Below are positions 46,431-57,409 of a stretch of 64,000 nt of DNA, one piece after another. Both the position numbers and the translations under genes were made by a program. Every line of letters begins with the position of its first letter. Position 1 is the first letter of the stretch. The notes under the pieces were generated by a model. It did not search any database. It saw only the letters and a list, made by a program, of their open reading frames with translations, and was not told the origin of the DNA. The stretch is from Erinaceus europaeus (Eukaryota > Chordata > Mammalia > Eulipotyphla > Erinaceidae): assembly GCF_950295315.1 (NCBI RefSeq), contig NW_026647571.1, positions 1-64,000 of the forward strand, given 5' to 3'.

Positions 46431-47539
46431 CTTCTTGGTCAGATAGAGGTAAGGCTATTTCATTAATTGTTGGGTTGTCGTATCACATCACCTGATTCAC
46501 TACCTCATGTCCTTTGCACATTTCAAGGAAAGCTCTTTTGAGTCCAGATGATAGAACAATAAAATTTCACATCTGTATAGAGTAGTAAAATTTCACCCTG
46601 TATAATAAAATTTCACAAAATGGCACTTCCATTATGGTATGGTTGCACCAGAGAAACTGTTCAAGCCTTAAGTTCCCACAATTATTCTAGAACTTGACTA
46701 TAGTTAAGTTTTTTTTTTCTTTTTTTTTTACCATTTAAGTCAATTATCTTTCTGCTTGCTGTCCTGTCTACCATCATATCCTGTCTCTGCCAATCCTCCT
46801 CTGCCTCAAGCACTGTTTGGTAATGCTCAGTGGTCACTGCTCTTGCCTGACTCCAGAGTTTCACACCCAGTTGCCCTTATTAAGAGAACTAGTAAGCCCT
46901 TTGTTGATGTAGCTAGAACAACAGAAAGAATGTATTCAAATAAAATGAAGCATTCATTTCTGCTTCTCTAAGATCCTTCTAGAATTCTTTATTCTCTTCT
47001 TTATGCTACTGTCAATGAGAGCAAAAAGGGAAAGCCCTGGTCCACCGCAGAGCACAGGAAATATGTGTCATTTCAAAACCCAATGTTACATCAGACCAAG
47101 GGTTGAGGGTGACACATTCTAGTAATAAAACTCTCCAGGCATGTCTCCTCAAGCTTGAGTTGTGTTTTGACTTCTCTGGAGTCCTCTTGGAGAGGCTTGA
47201 CAAATGGAACATGGATGGATGTTATTGTGAAACCTTGGAAGCAAGAAAAAAAAACTTCTTTCTTGTGGAAACCTTCTCATTTTTGTGCTTCCATTTAAAA
47301 TCTTTTTTTCTGCAGTGGACTGGAGAAGTCCTGTTCTTCTCTATCAGTCAAAATGAAAAGATACCCAATGAATGAGAGGAGTGTCATATTTACGTCTTGA
47401 GTGTAGAGTGTTTCTAGTGAGAACATACCAGAAAAAATTTGATGTTATGTTTAATAAAAGCAGTAATTCCTCAAAATATAAAATAAAATTACATATTAGG
47501 CTTTTTTCATATTTACTCATGTATTAAAACTCTATTCAA
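46431..47539. other. Unclassified DNA
   Basis: Includes a short internal duplication (AATAAAATTTCAC occurs at about 46559 and 46602). No gene or repeat landmark otherwise. Confidence 0.45.
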
Positions 47540-48085
47540 AGGAAGTAAATACACCCACCTAATGAGATCTATGTATAACTTTGTCCATCACATCACAATT
47601 TGAATAGTTTAAATTTGGAAATAACTCAAATGCCTAAAAAGATGAATAGCTAAAGAAAAGACATGGTATATATACACAATAAAATACCATTCATCTGTTA
47701 AAAATGATGAAATCATTCCCTGCACCTCATTTTAGATGGAGTTTGAAGGAATCATGTTAAGTGGGATAAGCCTAAGAGGACAAATACCAGATTATCTCAC
47801 TTATAAGTGGAATTTAAGAAATAAGGACAAAAAAGGGTAAACACAAATTGAAACTTGAACTGGATTTGGTTTATTTACCCAAAGCAAGGAATGCTAGCTA
47901 GGGGAGGGGAGTATCAGGAAGGGGGCTTTGGGATCCTTGGGATCATGGTGGCAAATGACCTAAGAGGAGGATAAGAATATTTTGCAGATACCTGTGACAG
48001 AGAGATGGGAAATTGTATCCATGTGTCAACAACTGTACTATGGACCATGGACTCTCTAATAAAATGTTATAGCATAAAATAAAAC
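47540..48085 (+). mobile_element. L1 3' end
   Basis: Sense L1 3' region (ACATGGTATATATACACAAT; TTAAGTGGGATAAGCCTAAG; CTCACTTATAAGTGGAATTT), 3' UTR with GTGTCAACAACTGTACTATG, ending CTAATAAAATGTTATAGC. An older subfamily than the copy at 28360. Confidence 0.8.
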
Positions 48086-49375
48086 ATGGTTGAAACATTT
48101 TATTTTTTCCATGGAGATGGAGTATATGACATTTTGAAACACTTGTGTGAAATGTCATTTTTGAATTATCAACAACTTCTACATATGAGGATGTGATTTT
48201 AATGTACTTGCTGATTAATATTTGAAATGTGAAGCTAGGAAATAATCAGGCATTTGTTATCAGACAACATCATAAAGTTCCTTCTGACTATTACATATTA
48301 ATACTGCCACTGAACTATGCAAATTCATTTCCAACATCTTAATTGCTTTAATATTTTTCATTTCCTGTTGATTGTCTATCAGGAGACTCACATAATCATT
48401 TTTGTTCATTATTTTTTTCATTATCTTAATAAAGTATGTTTATAATCTTAGTGGGATAAAATTATAAAGTTCAAACTAGGTGATTAGTTTGAACTTTGTA
48501 AGAACATGGCATACATTTAATAAAAAATACCCTCTGCAGATCTTTTGTTCTTACATAGAGAATAAAAATAATAAAATAAGCAAATTTAAATAAAAAGCCT
48601 TCCAGGTCTTCTACTCTGAGATGCTTAACTGTTTAAAGTAAATCAGTGGTCTAATATAGTTGGAGCCACTATCCTGAAGACTAACAGGGTGTCAGATGTT
48701 GATTACAATGACTGGGCTGGCAGATTCCATCAGCTGATTTTCACCTGTGCAAATTTCTGCTTCTTATAGACTTTTAATGAAACTCCTTTGAGTTCTGATG
48801 AGAGAGTGATTTCCCATGTGCGAGGCATTTCTGTTCATGTGTTTTTGCACAAGGAAAATGAGTGAAATTCTGATGTCCCCAGGATTATCCTTGAACTTGA
48901 AATTACTCAATGATGAATTTAAGCTACAAACTACAGATTAAGTCTTCACTGCATAAGAGAAGCAGGGGGAAAATCCTCAAAGACCACAGAGGTCAGGCAA
49001 AAGAATCTAGTAGGCATAGAGGATTTTATGTAGGGAATGTTGGGTGAGGAAGTAGATACTGTTTTTTCCAAGGACAGGGACACTGTGGTAGTAAGAGCTA
49101 GAAGGGAGACAAGGATGGCAAGGTATATCTTTATTCTGTTGGGTATCCTGCTTATCTTAACTCCTTTCTGGTAAGTCCCTTTAGCACAGCTCATCTCTCT
49201 TCTGCTGGGCTCTACTTGGCTTTCTCCCTTTGGTCAACTCTCAAGGCAACAACAGAAGCTGCTCCTTGGATTGGTGTTCCTACATCGCAACTGCAGTAGC
49301 ACCCTTCTCAATATCCACTAAGTTTTCCAAAGTCTTAAGAGTCACCAAACTTTTCCCAAGTTCCCTAAGGGTTTC

Positions 49376-49377
<2 letters not shown>
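48086..49377. other. Unclassified DNA
   Basis: 48946-49370 has several minus-strand open stretches with a hydrophobic run (LAILVSLLALTT, near 49120-49090). No reliable identification. Confidence 0.4.
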
Positions 49378-49466
<89 letters not shown>

Positions 49467-49481
49467 AGAGAAAAAGAGAGA

Positions 49482-49520
<39 letters not shown>
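49378..49520. repeat. Compound (TA)n-(GA)n microsatellite
   Basis: About 17 TA units (49378-49412) change directly to GA repeats with a few interruptions to 49520. Serine/leucine-rich open frames across it are repeat artefacts. Confidence 0.97.
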
Positions 49521-49524
<4 letters not shown>

Positions 49525-49859
49525 AAAGTGGCCTCTTGCCAGAAGACAAACTACCAACATGTACAGTGTCTGTCATGGACCCAAAGCCACAGAACATGTT
49601 TGCTGCCTGGTTATCTATCCTGGTGCCTGCTGCTTCCCCAGGCAAGAAAGCCTAAAGGTCCCAGGGGGGAAGGTCTGTCTGAGTCCATTTTCCCCACAAA
49701 ATAATAATTAATTAAATAAAATAAAAATATGCACAATGATATTTATTTTTTCTGAACTTTATTCTGAGCAACAGTGGCATTTATTTACTTATATCTTTAT
49801 TTATGTATTCATTTATTTTAACCAGGGCCTTACACATGCTTAATTCATTACTTCTGGAC

Positions 49860-50030
49860 TTGGTTTGATTGCTTTTCTGTCAAGATAGGAAGACAGAGAA
49901 AAGAGATATCTCAGTATCCTAACTCCCTCCATTGTTCTGGTGTGTCCCATGCAGTGCCAAAATTTGAACATGGGCTGAGCACATAGTCAAGCATATGCCT
50001 TACCTGGTGAGTTATCTCTCTGGTCCCATT
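49860..50030 (-). repeat. tRNA-like SINE, minus strand
   Basis: Ends at right with a head complement (GTGAGTTATCTCTCTGGTCCC) and holds a B-box-like complement (AATTTGAACATGGGCTGAG). Resembles SINE-III in plan. Confidence 0.5.
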
Positions 50031-50059
50031 ACTGCCTTTTATTTTTCTACATCAGTATC

Positions 50060-50754
50060 ATTTTACTTCTTCTTCTAGCGTTTGCCCTTCTTCCGTAGCC
50101 AGTCAACAGCGTCAGGTTGAGCCTGATGTAAAGTTTCGAGACCTACTTTGAATCTGGAGAGGTGGCAGTCGTTGACTATGTGGGTCATAGTCTGTATGGA
50201 GCCGCAGGGGCAGTTTGGGTCATCTCTGGCTCCCCAGCGATGGAACATAGCGGCGCACCGGCCATGGCCTGTTCAATAGTGATTGAGGAGGGCCCAGTCA
50301 TAACATGCTAGGTCAAAGCCGGGTTGACGCTTGCAGGGGTCTGTGATGAGGTGTTTGTTCTTTACCTCAGCTGACTGCCAGCTCTGTTTCCAAGAGTCTG
50401 GAACAGAGAAGTTCAGTGTAGGCGTAGGGGGCCAGATTGGATGACGAGACGTCAAGCGTTGAACAGGGTGGGCGAAGATATCCGCGTATATTGGCAGGTC
50501 CGGTCAAACATAGACGTGGGAAATGAACTTAGATGATGCCACATCCCGAAGAATATCTGGCGGGGCGATGTTGCTGAGAACTGTCAGCCATGGAACCGGG
50601 GTGGAACGGATGGTTCCAGAAATTATCCTCATGGAGGAATATAATTTGGAATCGACCAAGTGGACATGGGGGCTACGGAACCATATTGGGGCACAGTATT
50701 CTGCAGTGGAATAGCATAATGCCAGAGATGATGATCGTAGACAAGAAGGCAAAA
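50060..50754 (-). pseudogene. Vingi/Ingi-like non-LTR retrotransposon ORF, C-terminal part
   Basis: A single minus-strand frame runs 225 codons from about 50752 to a TAG at 50077-50075, broken by only two TGA codons (50506-50504 and 50275-50273). Both TGAs sit where CGA (Arg) would fit, so CpG decay explains them. The start of the fragment (SSLALCYSTAEYCAPIW) is a signature of the post-catalytic region of Jockey/I/Ingi-type reverse transcriptases and does not resemble L1. Near the end lies a zinc-knuckle-like C-x-C-x7-H-x4-C (50212-50165). The ORF ends with a Lys/Arg-rich tail (WLRKKGKR). RT catalytic boxes and endonuclease are absent through 5' truncation. CAGTATC at 50053-50059 and 50755-50761 may be a 7-bp TSD, giving a 695-bp insertion. 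A Vingi clade is known from hedgehogs; assignment to it is recalled, not computed. Confidence 0.8.
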
Positions 50755-50761
50755 CAGTATC

Positions 50762-51859
50762 TAAGTTAGGTCTTCACATCCATATAGAATGTCCTCTTGA
50801 CATTGATATGGGAGGTGATAATTGAAAGTGGCATGCTTGTGTACTCAGTGTCTTGAGTTCATACTTGACTCTGACAGGGAATGAGAGAATGTCATTAAAG
50901 TATAAGGCATCACTCATCCACTAGTAATAGATGGGACTTTGGAATAGCAGATTATCACATAGTGGGACTCCTACTGCCTCTTCCAGTGCTTGTACAAAGT
51001 GCCTGGATCATACAATTTCTTTATAAACAGCCACTTCCAATACTCATGATATCCTTGCAGAGAGAGCTGTGTCCATTATAGAAGAGGTAGTTGGGGTATA
51101 AAAAAATGTTTTGAGAAACATTTGCAAATTCACATCATTTGCTATAACTTAGCGTGCCATTCTAAACTTATTTGTATAGTTCATATAACTTCAAACATGT
51201 ATAAATCACAGTTGTGGTTTCCCGAGTCAAAAATGTCCTCACTAATTTCGCTACTGTAAATGTTTAGGAGTTACAGTAATTCTGAAGTTTTCACTGGAGT
51301 TGTCATATATAGGCGTTAACTACAAAATGTCCCTAGAAATGCAGGAATACATTCCATTGTGGTATTGTAAACTGTTACAAATTACATGTGACTTCAATAG
51401 TGAGAAGGTGAATTTATCATGTTCTTAGTCAAGGCAAGAAGTCACATTTCAAGTTACTTCTTTTAGGAAGTGGTTATTAATTATAATTTGACGTAATGCC
51501 ATAGAGAAAAAAAATTGGATGATTAATACCTGAGCTTATCATGAACACTGTTCCCAAACTGTGATTCACTTTCATCAAGAGACTTTAAGTTTGTCTAAAT
51601 TAAATCTTTGCTTTGAAGATGGTTTAGTTTCAATATGTTAAGTGTTATGATTATGAAAACTGTTACATAAACTGTTGGCCATCTGTTGGGAAGTCAAACA
51701 TATGCTTTATTTTTACTTAAAACGAACATTTCACTCAACTAACTACACAAAAGAAAGTCAGATATATCTCCTAATCTCTATGAAATCATCAGCATTGCTG
51801 TCACCTCTTAATAATCTTTAGAAGAAACATTATATACAACCGGCCAAAAGATATACTGG
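50762..51859. other. No recognised feature
   Basis: AT-rich DNA without repeat landmarks. Confidence 0.5.

Positions 51860-51915
<56 letters not shown>
51860..51915. repeat. (GT)n microsatellite
   Basis: About 27 TG units with one interruption near the right end. Confidence 0.97.
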
Positions 51916-51916
<1 letters not shown>

Positions 51917-52099
51917 TAAACTAATGCACAATTATTGTCTCTTTATTAGAATAATCAAACACATAACTGCAGTAAAACTTAAGGTTAACTTAGACTGTAC
52001 CAAAACCCTAGGTCTAATTCCTCCCTAACTTGAAGCCAGACCTAATACCAGTTAAGACACAACAACTAACACTGTCAGGAAATCCTTGGATTCCCTCAT

Positions 52100-53445
52100 A
52101 GATAATACAAGCCTAAACCTCTATAAGGATTCCTGTCTTCACCATCACTAGTCATTTTCATCATAAGCCCCTTTGTGGGCCTTGGCAGGACTTTGCCTGC
52201 ACTATAATGTACCAATGATAAGGACTGCCCCCTCTCTAAAGGAAGTCCTGAAAGACTGGTCCTGACATGGGTGCAGCCTAGAATATCCCCAGCTGTGATC
52301 ACTGACTGAGAGCTCAGCCTGACAGGGACTCAGAGGTTATACAGACTCCCATGCTAAATATGAATATATGTCGGCCCTGAATCAGATGGATGGAGTAAAG
52401 AGTTAATTGTATTTGCACACTTTCTTCAAAGTTTGGGAGTTATTCTCTCCCATAATTCATCTTTCCAGCTCTATTCTCAACTTTGACATCATCTTCCCAG
52501 ACAAAAATTTTAGTTCACCCACATGTTAGCTATCAACCTCAGAAAAAAAACTACTAAAGTCATGGGCCTCTAGAAACATACTGAAAATAGACTTCCTGGC
52601 TTCTTTCTACCCTAGTTACATCTTCTCTTTTCTTACCTTTGGCTTCCTGTTTATTATACATTTTGTCCTGCTTTATATCCTACTACCTTTCACCCACCAA
52701 GTTGCAGATGCTGCTGTGTTTCCATCCTAACTCATCTTGGTGGATGACCTCCCCTATGACCCAGAGCCTCATCTCTCCAGAGCCCTACCCCACTAGGGAA
52801 ATGTAGATAGAGGCTGGGGTTATGGATAGACCTGCAAACACCTATGTCCAGTGGAGAAGCAATTACAAAAATGAGACCTTCCACTTTCTTCATCCATGAA
52901 GAATGTTGGACCATTCTCCCAGAGGAGGAGCAATGTAAGTGGAAGATGATCAGAGGTCTCTGAACTCCAATTCTATCAGCACTCAGAGAAAATAAGAAAA
53001 AAAAAAGGAAGGTAATAATAGATGTGTGATTTAGAAAGGAAGAGATGGTGACCTTTGGTGGTTAGTGGTGAGAAAAATAAATGAAAGTTAAAAAAAAGTA
53101 CAAAGAGCCTATAATGTATAGTTTATTCATTTTTGCACATAGTAGTTATTTTTCAATGCTCACTTTCATTCAATTATTAAAGTAGTTATAATAAGTAAAA
53201 AGTACTCATGGTTTCTCACAAAAAGAAAAAAAACAAACAGAATGCAAGGCAATGGAAAAAAATGGGCATAAAATATATAACTATATCTGCATATATTTAT
53301 GGAGATAATGATCATATTTGTAACCTTGGGAGAAAATTACTGCAGCTTCCAATAAATGAAACAGGGAACAGAACCGTGGTGGTGGGAATAGTGTGGAATT
53401 ATCACCCTGTGAATAATCTAAATAATTTATAGTAAGATATCACAT
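52100..53445 (+). repeat. Long HR1 copy, plus strand
   Basis: From CCCCTTTGTGGGCCTTGGCA through GAGCTCAGCCTGACAGGGAC, GGGAGTTATTCTCTCCCATA, CCTACCCCACTAGGG... and CAGTGGAGAAGCAATTACA. It continues to GGTGGTGGGAATAGTGTGG near 53385. The middle (about 53090-53290) does not align with other copies and may be a separate insertion. Confidence 0.75.
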
Positions 53446-53684
53446 TAAAAAAACGTGTGTACTGATATAGTGAATACTATTAAAGCATAAATAATAATGT
53501 ATAAGAATATCCAATGAAAACAAAATTGTCAACAATAAATTGTTAAGTGAAAAGCAGAAAGTGCACCAAATGGTGACTGTGATTTTCTTTTTGATGCTGG
53601 ATTAAATGTTTTGTTTTTTTGTCTGTTTGTTGCTCTTAATAGTCATTGAATTTCCTGTAATGAAAGATATATATATATATTTTA

Positions 53685-53870
53685 TCATTTTATTGTTGGT
53701 TCGGTGGCTTACAGTACATAAGGATACAATTTATCATCTATCCATGACACATGCCAGCAGAACACTCTCACTTCCAACTTAAAATAAGTGTCTTTTCAAG
53801 ATCCCCAATTCTTTCATCAACATTACTTTATGTTCACATACTCCAGAAATAATAAATACATTGCTGTATT
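53685..53870 (-). repeat. L1 3'-end-like fragment
   Basis: TTTTATTGTTGGTTCGGTGG followed by phrases similar to those of the antisense L1 3' fragments at 17600 and 30060 (CACTCTCACTTCCAACTT). Confidence 0.4.
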
Positions 53871-53920
53871 ATTTTTCTTTATTTTGTCGATTTTATAAAA
53901 CTTAATATAGAAAATGTATA

Positions 53921-54212
53921 GGGAGTCGGGCGGTGGCGCAGCGGGTTAAGTGCACGTGGCGCAAAGCGCAAGGAGCAGCTTAAGGATCCCGGTTCCAGCC
54001 CCCGGCTCCCCATTTGCAGGGGAGTCGCTTCACAAGTGATGAAGCAGGTCTGCAGGTGTCTTTCTCTCCCCCTCTCTGTCTTTCCCTCCTCTCTCCATTT
54101 CTCTCTGTCCTATCCAACAACAACGACATCAATAACCACAACAATGTTAAACAACAAGGGCAACAAAAGGGAAAATAAAGAATTAAATGTAAAAAATGTT
54201 TAAAAATATATA
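53921..54212 (+). repeat. SINE-II, best-preserved copy, with TSD
   Basis: Head GGGAGTCGGGCGGTGGCGCA keeps its CpGs, including GGCGCAAAGCGCAAGG. B-box region, CT body and CAACAACAACGACATCAATA tail are all intact. A 15-bp TSD with one mismatch flanks it: TATAGAAAATGTATA (53906-53920) and TATAGAAGATGTATA (54213-54227). Probably the youngest SINE here. Confidence 0.95.
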
Positions 54213-54231
54213 TATAGAAGATGTATATAGG

Positions 54232-54404
54232 TGGCTGGCAAGACGGCTCCCAAGATAGAGCACCTGCTTTCTCATACGACTCACAAAGTTGGAACCTACC
54301 CCCACTTTGCTGGAGGGAGATCAGACACTTTAGTGTCTTTCCCTCTTTCTCTTAGTCTCTATCACTATCTGAAGCAAGTCAGCAGCCCAGTGCAGTATAA
54401 ACAG

Positions 54405-54405
<1 letters not shown>
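54232..54405 (+). repeat. SINE-VI
   Basis: GGCTGGCAAGACGGCTCCCA, ATAGAGCACCTGCTTTCTCA and CACTTTGCTGGAGGGAGATC, followed by a CT body and a GT microsatellite tail. tRNA-like A-box at the left; no clear B-box. Confidence 0.55.

Positions 54406-54443
<38 letters not shown>
54406..54443. repeat. (GT)n microsatellite
   Basis: About 19 TG units at the end of SINE-VI. Confidence 0.97.
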
Positions 54444-54446
<3 letters not shown>

Positions 54447-54757
54447 CTACAGTTATATAGTTTGACATGCATATCTGTGTACATAGCGATATGTAGTTAA
54501 TACAGAAAGTGGTCATTCCGTGTAAGCCCAGTACTTCTGTATGTGTGATGAGCAGCATTAAATTTTTAAATGATGTTTAGCTTATTTTACAAAAATATAA
54601 AATATAAAATTCCATGTGAATTCATTCCATCTCTATAGAGAGATGGCTTATTCTTATTATAGCTCCATATGTTAAAAACAAACAAACAAACAACAACAGC
54701 AACAACAAAAACCAGTCCCCAGCATTCTACTTACCTACTCACACATTTCCTTCCAAG

Positions 54758-54761
<4 letters not shown>

Positions 54762-54788
<27 letters not shown>

Positions 54789-54800
54789 CTTTGTGTGTGT
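54762..54800. repeat. (GT)n microsatellite, interrupted
   Basis: TG repeats with a CTTTG break. An AAAC/AAC-rich stretch lies 60 bases to the left (54676-54710). Confidence 0.95.
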
Positions 54801-55309
54801 GCTGTCAGACTTTTGTGATCCAAGCCTGCCCTCTGGTGTTTGATGTGTAACTGCAGGTAGAAATGTGCCCTCTGACTTGGGAAGTTCACTTTTCTAAAAC
54901 AGATGGGAGGTCAATTATACATTTAAGGGAGCGGCACACCTAGCTGCATCCGGAATGAAGTGGCGATGCCAAGCATGTAGTTTAAAGAATGTGGAATGGC
55001 AATCCGTTTTGCTGAAGTATATTTTTGCACAAATGTATATGTGCTCTGTAGGTACAAATACATTTTATTTTAAAAAAAATCTAGGAGAATGCTGGTGGTG
55101 AATTTCCCTGGAGTATCTGCTCCAAGTATTACTATTTATAGTTCCAAATTATCAAAACAGGAGTGATTTGCCTTAGGATGAGAAAGTAGAAGCTTTGAAA
55201 TCAATCAGGTAAATTCTCAACAAGATCTTCTGGTCCTTTTATTTAGGAAAAAAAAGGAGGGAGGATTATAGACGGCAAATTTGAAAGGAGATCTTATACA
55301 GCAACTATT
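54801..55309. other. Non-repeat DNA of balanced composition
   Basis: 54801-55010 lacks any repeat landmark and has more even composition than its surroundings. No open frame of note. Confidence 0.45.
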
Positions 55310-55314
55310 CTGAT

Positions 55315-55480
55315 TTAAACTAGTAGAGTGCCCATGTTACAAAGTCCAGTGACCTGGGTTCAAGGCCCTAGTCCCCACCTGCAGGGGGCACCTTCAAAAA
55401 TTATGAAACAGTCATGAAGGAGTCTTGCTTCTTCTCTTCCTCTTCCCTCTCAATGTCTCTCTATCTTTATCCTAAGGAAA
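55315..55480 (+). repeat. SINE-I, 5'-degraded
   Basis: B-box-like GGTTCAAGGCCC, CCCACCTGCAGGGGGCACC, CT body and a CTATCTTTATCC end. Confidence 0.8.
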
Positions 55481-55497
55481 TGAATACATACGTTTGG

Positions 55498-55610
55498 AGC
55501 CAAGTGGTGGTGCACCTGGTTGAACAAGCACATTATAATGCTCAAGGACCCACGTTTGAGCCCCTGGCCCCCACCTGCACAGGGAAAGCTTCAGCAGTGG
55601 TATTCAAAGG
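55498..55610 (+). repeat. SINE-I head only
   Basis: CAAGTGGTGGTGCACCTGGT through GGGAAAGCTTCAGCAGTGG; the body and tail are missing. Loss of the 3' end is unusual for a retroposed copy and suggests a deletion. Confidence 0.8.
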
Positions 55611-55689
55611 TGTATACATAAGCACAAAGCTAGAAAATAGCATACACTAAAGAGAAGCAAACTTTTTGAATGCAAATTCCATGTCAATA

Positions 55690-55844
55690 AAGTCGTGTTT
55701 TATTTCTTTTTTATTTTTGCACAGTAGTTGCCTCATGCATATACGATTCCATCACTCAGGCCTTCAGATAGACAAACGCTACATCTCTGAAGTATCTTCT
55801 GGTGCCATAGCACCTTCCATGTGCTGAGCTATCTTTTCAGCACT
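55690..55844 (-). repeat. Possible tRNA-like SINE, minus strand
   Basis: T-rich left end and a head-complement-like GTGCTGAGCTATCTTTTCAG at right. Too diverged to place. Confidence 0.35.
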
Positions 55845-55856
55845 GACAACTGATTT

Positions 55857-56934
55857 AAAAAATTTTTTTTTATTTAAGAAAGGATTAATTAACAAAACCA
55901 TAGGGTAGGAGGGGTACAACTCCACACATTTCCCACCACCCAATATCCATATCCCACCCCCTCCCCTGATAGCTTTCCCATTCTCTATCCCTCTGGGAGC
56001 ATGGACCCAGGGTCATTGAGGGTTGCAGAAGGTAGAAGGTCTGGCTTCTGTAATTGCTTCCCTGCTGAACATGGGCATTGACTGGTCGGACCATACTCCC
56101 AGTCTGCCTCTCACTTTCCCTAGTAGGGTGTGTCTCTGGGGAAGCTGAGCTCCAGGACACATTGGTGGGGTCTTCAGTCTAGGGAAGCCTTGCTGGCATC
56201 CTGATGACATCTGGAACCTGGTGATTGAAAAGAGCGTTAACATACGAAGCCACACAAATTGTTGAGCACTCATGGACCCAAAGCTTGGAATAGTGGAGAG
56301 GAAGTGTTAGGCAGGTACTCACTGCAAACTCTAGTGTACTTCTGCTTTCAGGTATATATTTTGCAGTAGTTTACAGATATGTGTGAACATATGCTCTCTC
56401 TCACAGAAACTGGTGTATATCTAGGTTTTGGGACTTTGTTAGAAAGTGAACCACCTGAGATGAAATTAGAGTATACTATGAAAGGAAAGGTCTCACCTGA
56501 GTAATGAAGCTGAAGGGTTGTCATTCCACACGTGAAGTCTCTGCATACAGTCTGAAGTGAAGCATGTTGAGGTGGCCATCGTTGCGTTGGTTAGGTTGTG
56601 ATCAGGAGATGCAATATTATTTGATATGGATTGGGAGAGGCATACGGGAAAGTGGGCCCTATCCAAGGGTTCCAGGACTGGGGGAAGTAGGGGCTCTATA
56701 GTGGAGATGTGAGGTTCCTGCTGTCTTAGGGTTCAAAAAGACAATTGATAGTTAATGTTATCATCACATTATTTGGTAATTGGGTTAACTTTGGAAAGTC
56801 CTTTTGTTATGGTTTCCATACAGTACCCAGTATCTTGTATCTAGCTGTGCTATTGGATGCTTCTGATCTACTTGGTCTAGGCTTTTGAGAGAGTCCGCAT
56901 ATCAAATACACAGCCTATATATTAAAAAGATTCA
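55857..56934 (-). mobile_element. HR1 copy with TSD, long variant
   Basis: A 1,078-bp insertion flanked by a perfect 12-bp TSD, GACAACTGATTT (55845-55856 and 56935-56946). A-tail complement at left (TTTTTTTTTTATTTAAG), then standard HR1 3' landmarks (CTTCTGTAATTGCTTCCCTG; CACATTGGTGGGGTC). About 650 bp of upstream sequence is not seen in the other copies and ends at the left of the TSD in CCTATATATTAAAAAGATTC. No open frame of significant length on either strand, so it looks non-autonomous. Confidence 0.85.
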
Positions 56935-56946
56935 GACAACTGATTT

Positions 56947-57217
56947 TTTAAAATACTTATTTATTTTCCCTTTTGTTGCCCTTGTTATTTTTCTTTTATT
57001 GTTGTTGTTGTTGATGATGATGCTGTTAGTACAGAGAGAAATGGAGAGAGGACAGGAAGACAGAGAGGGAGAAAGACAGACACTTGTAGACCTGCTTCAC
57101 TGCCTCTGAAGCAATTATCCTGAAGTTGGGGAGCCCGGGGCTTGAACCGGGATCCTTATGCTGGTCCTTGCACTTTGTGCCATGTGTGCTTAACCTGCTG
57201 TGCTACCGTTCGACTCC
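56947..57217 (-). repeat. SINE-II, minus strand
   Basis: TTTCCCTTTTGTTGCCCTTG, TTGTTGTTGTTGTTGATGATG, and body. The head complement ends GCTACCGTTCGACTCCC. Confidence 0.92.
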
Positions 57218-57409
57218 CTATCAACTGAAGTTTTAACAGCATATGAGAAAAGCAAATGGTAAAGTTCCAGCCTCAGAGAAGAAGAATTAGAATCAAGATA
57301 ATTCCTTTTGAAGATTTCTCCTGCATTTTCTTGAGAGCTTCACCCCTGATTAACTACTGCTCACATTAGTGACTTTGATCAGGAATAAAAATATATAACC
57401 TAATAATTT

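Noticed and set aside
49280..49645. 121- and 72-codon serine/leucine-rich minus-strand frames
   Set aside because: They are translations of the (TA)n-(GA)n microsatellite and flanks. A dinucleotide repeat stays open in all frames.
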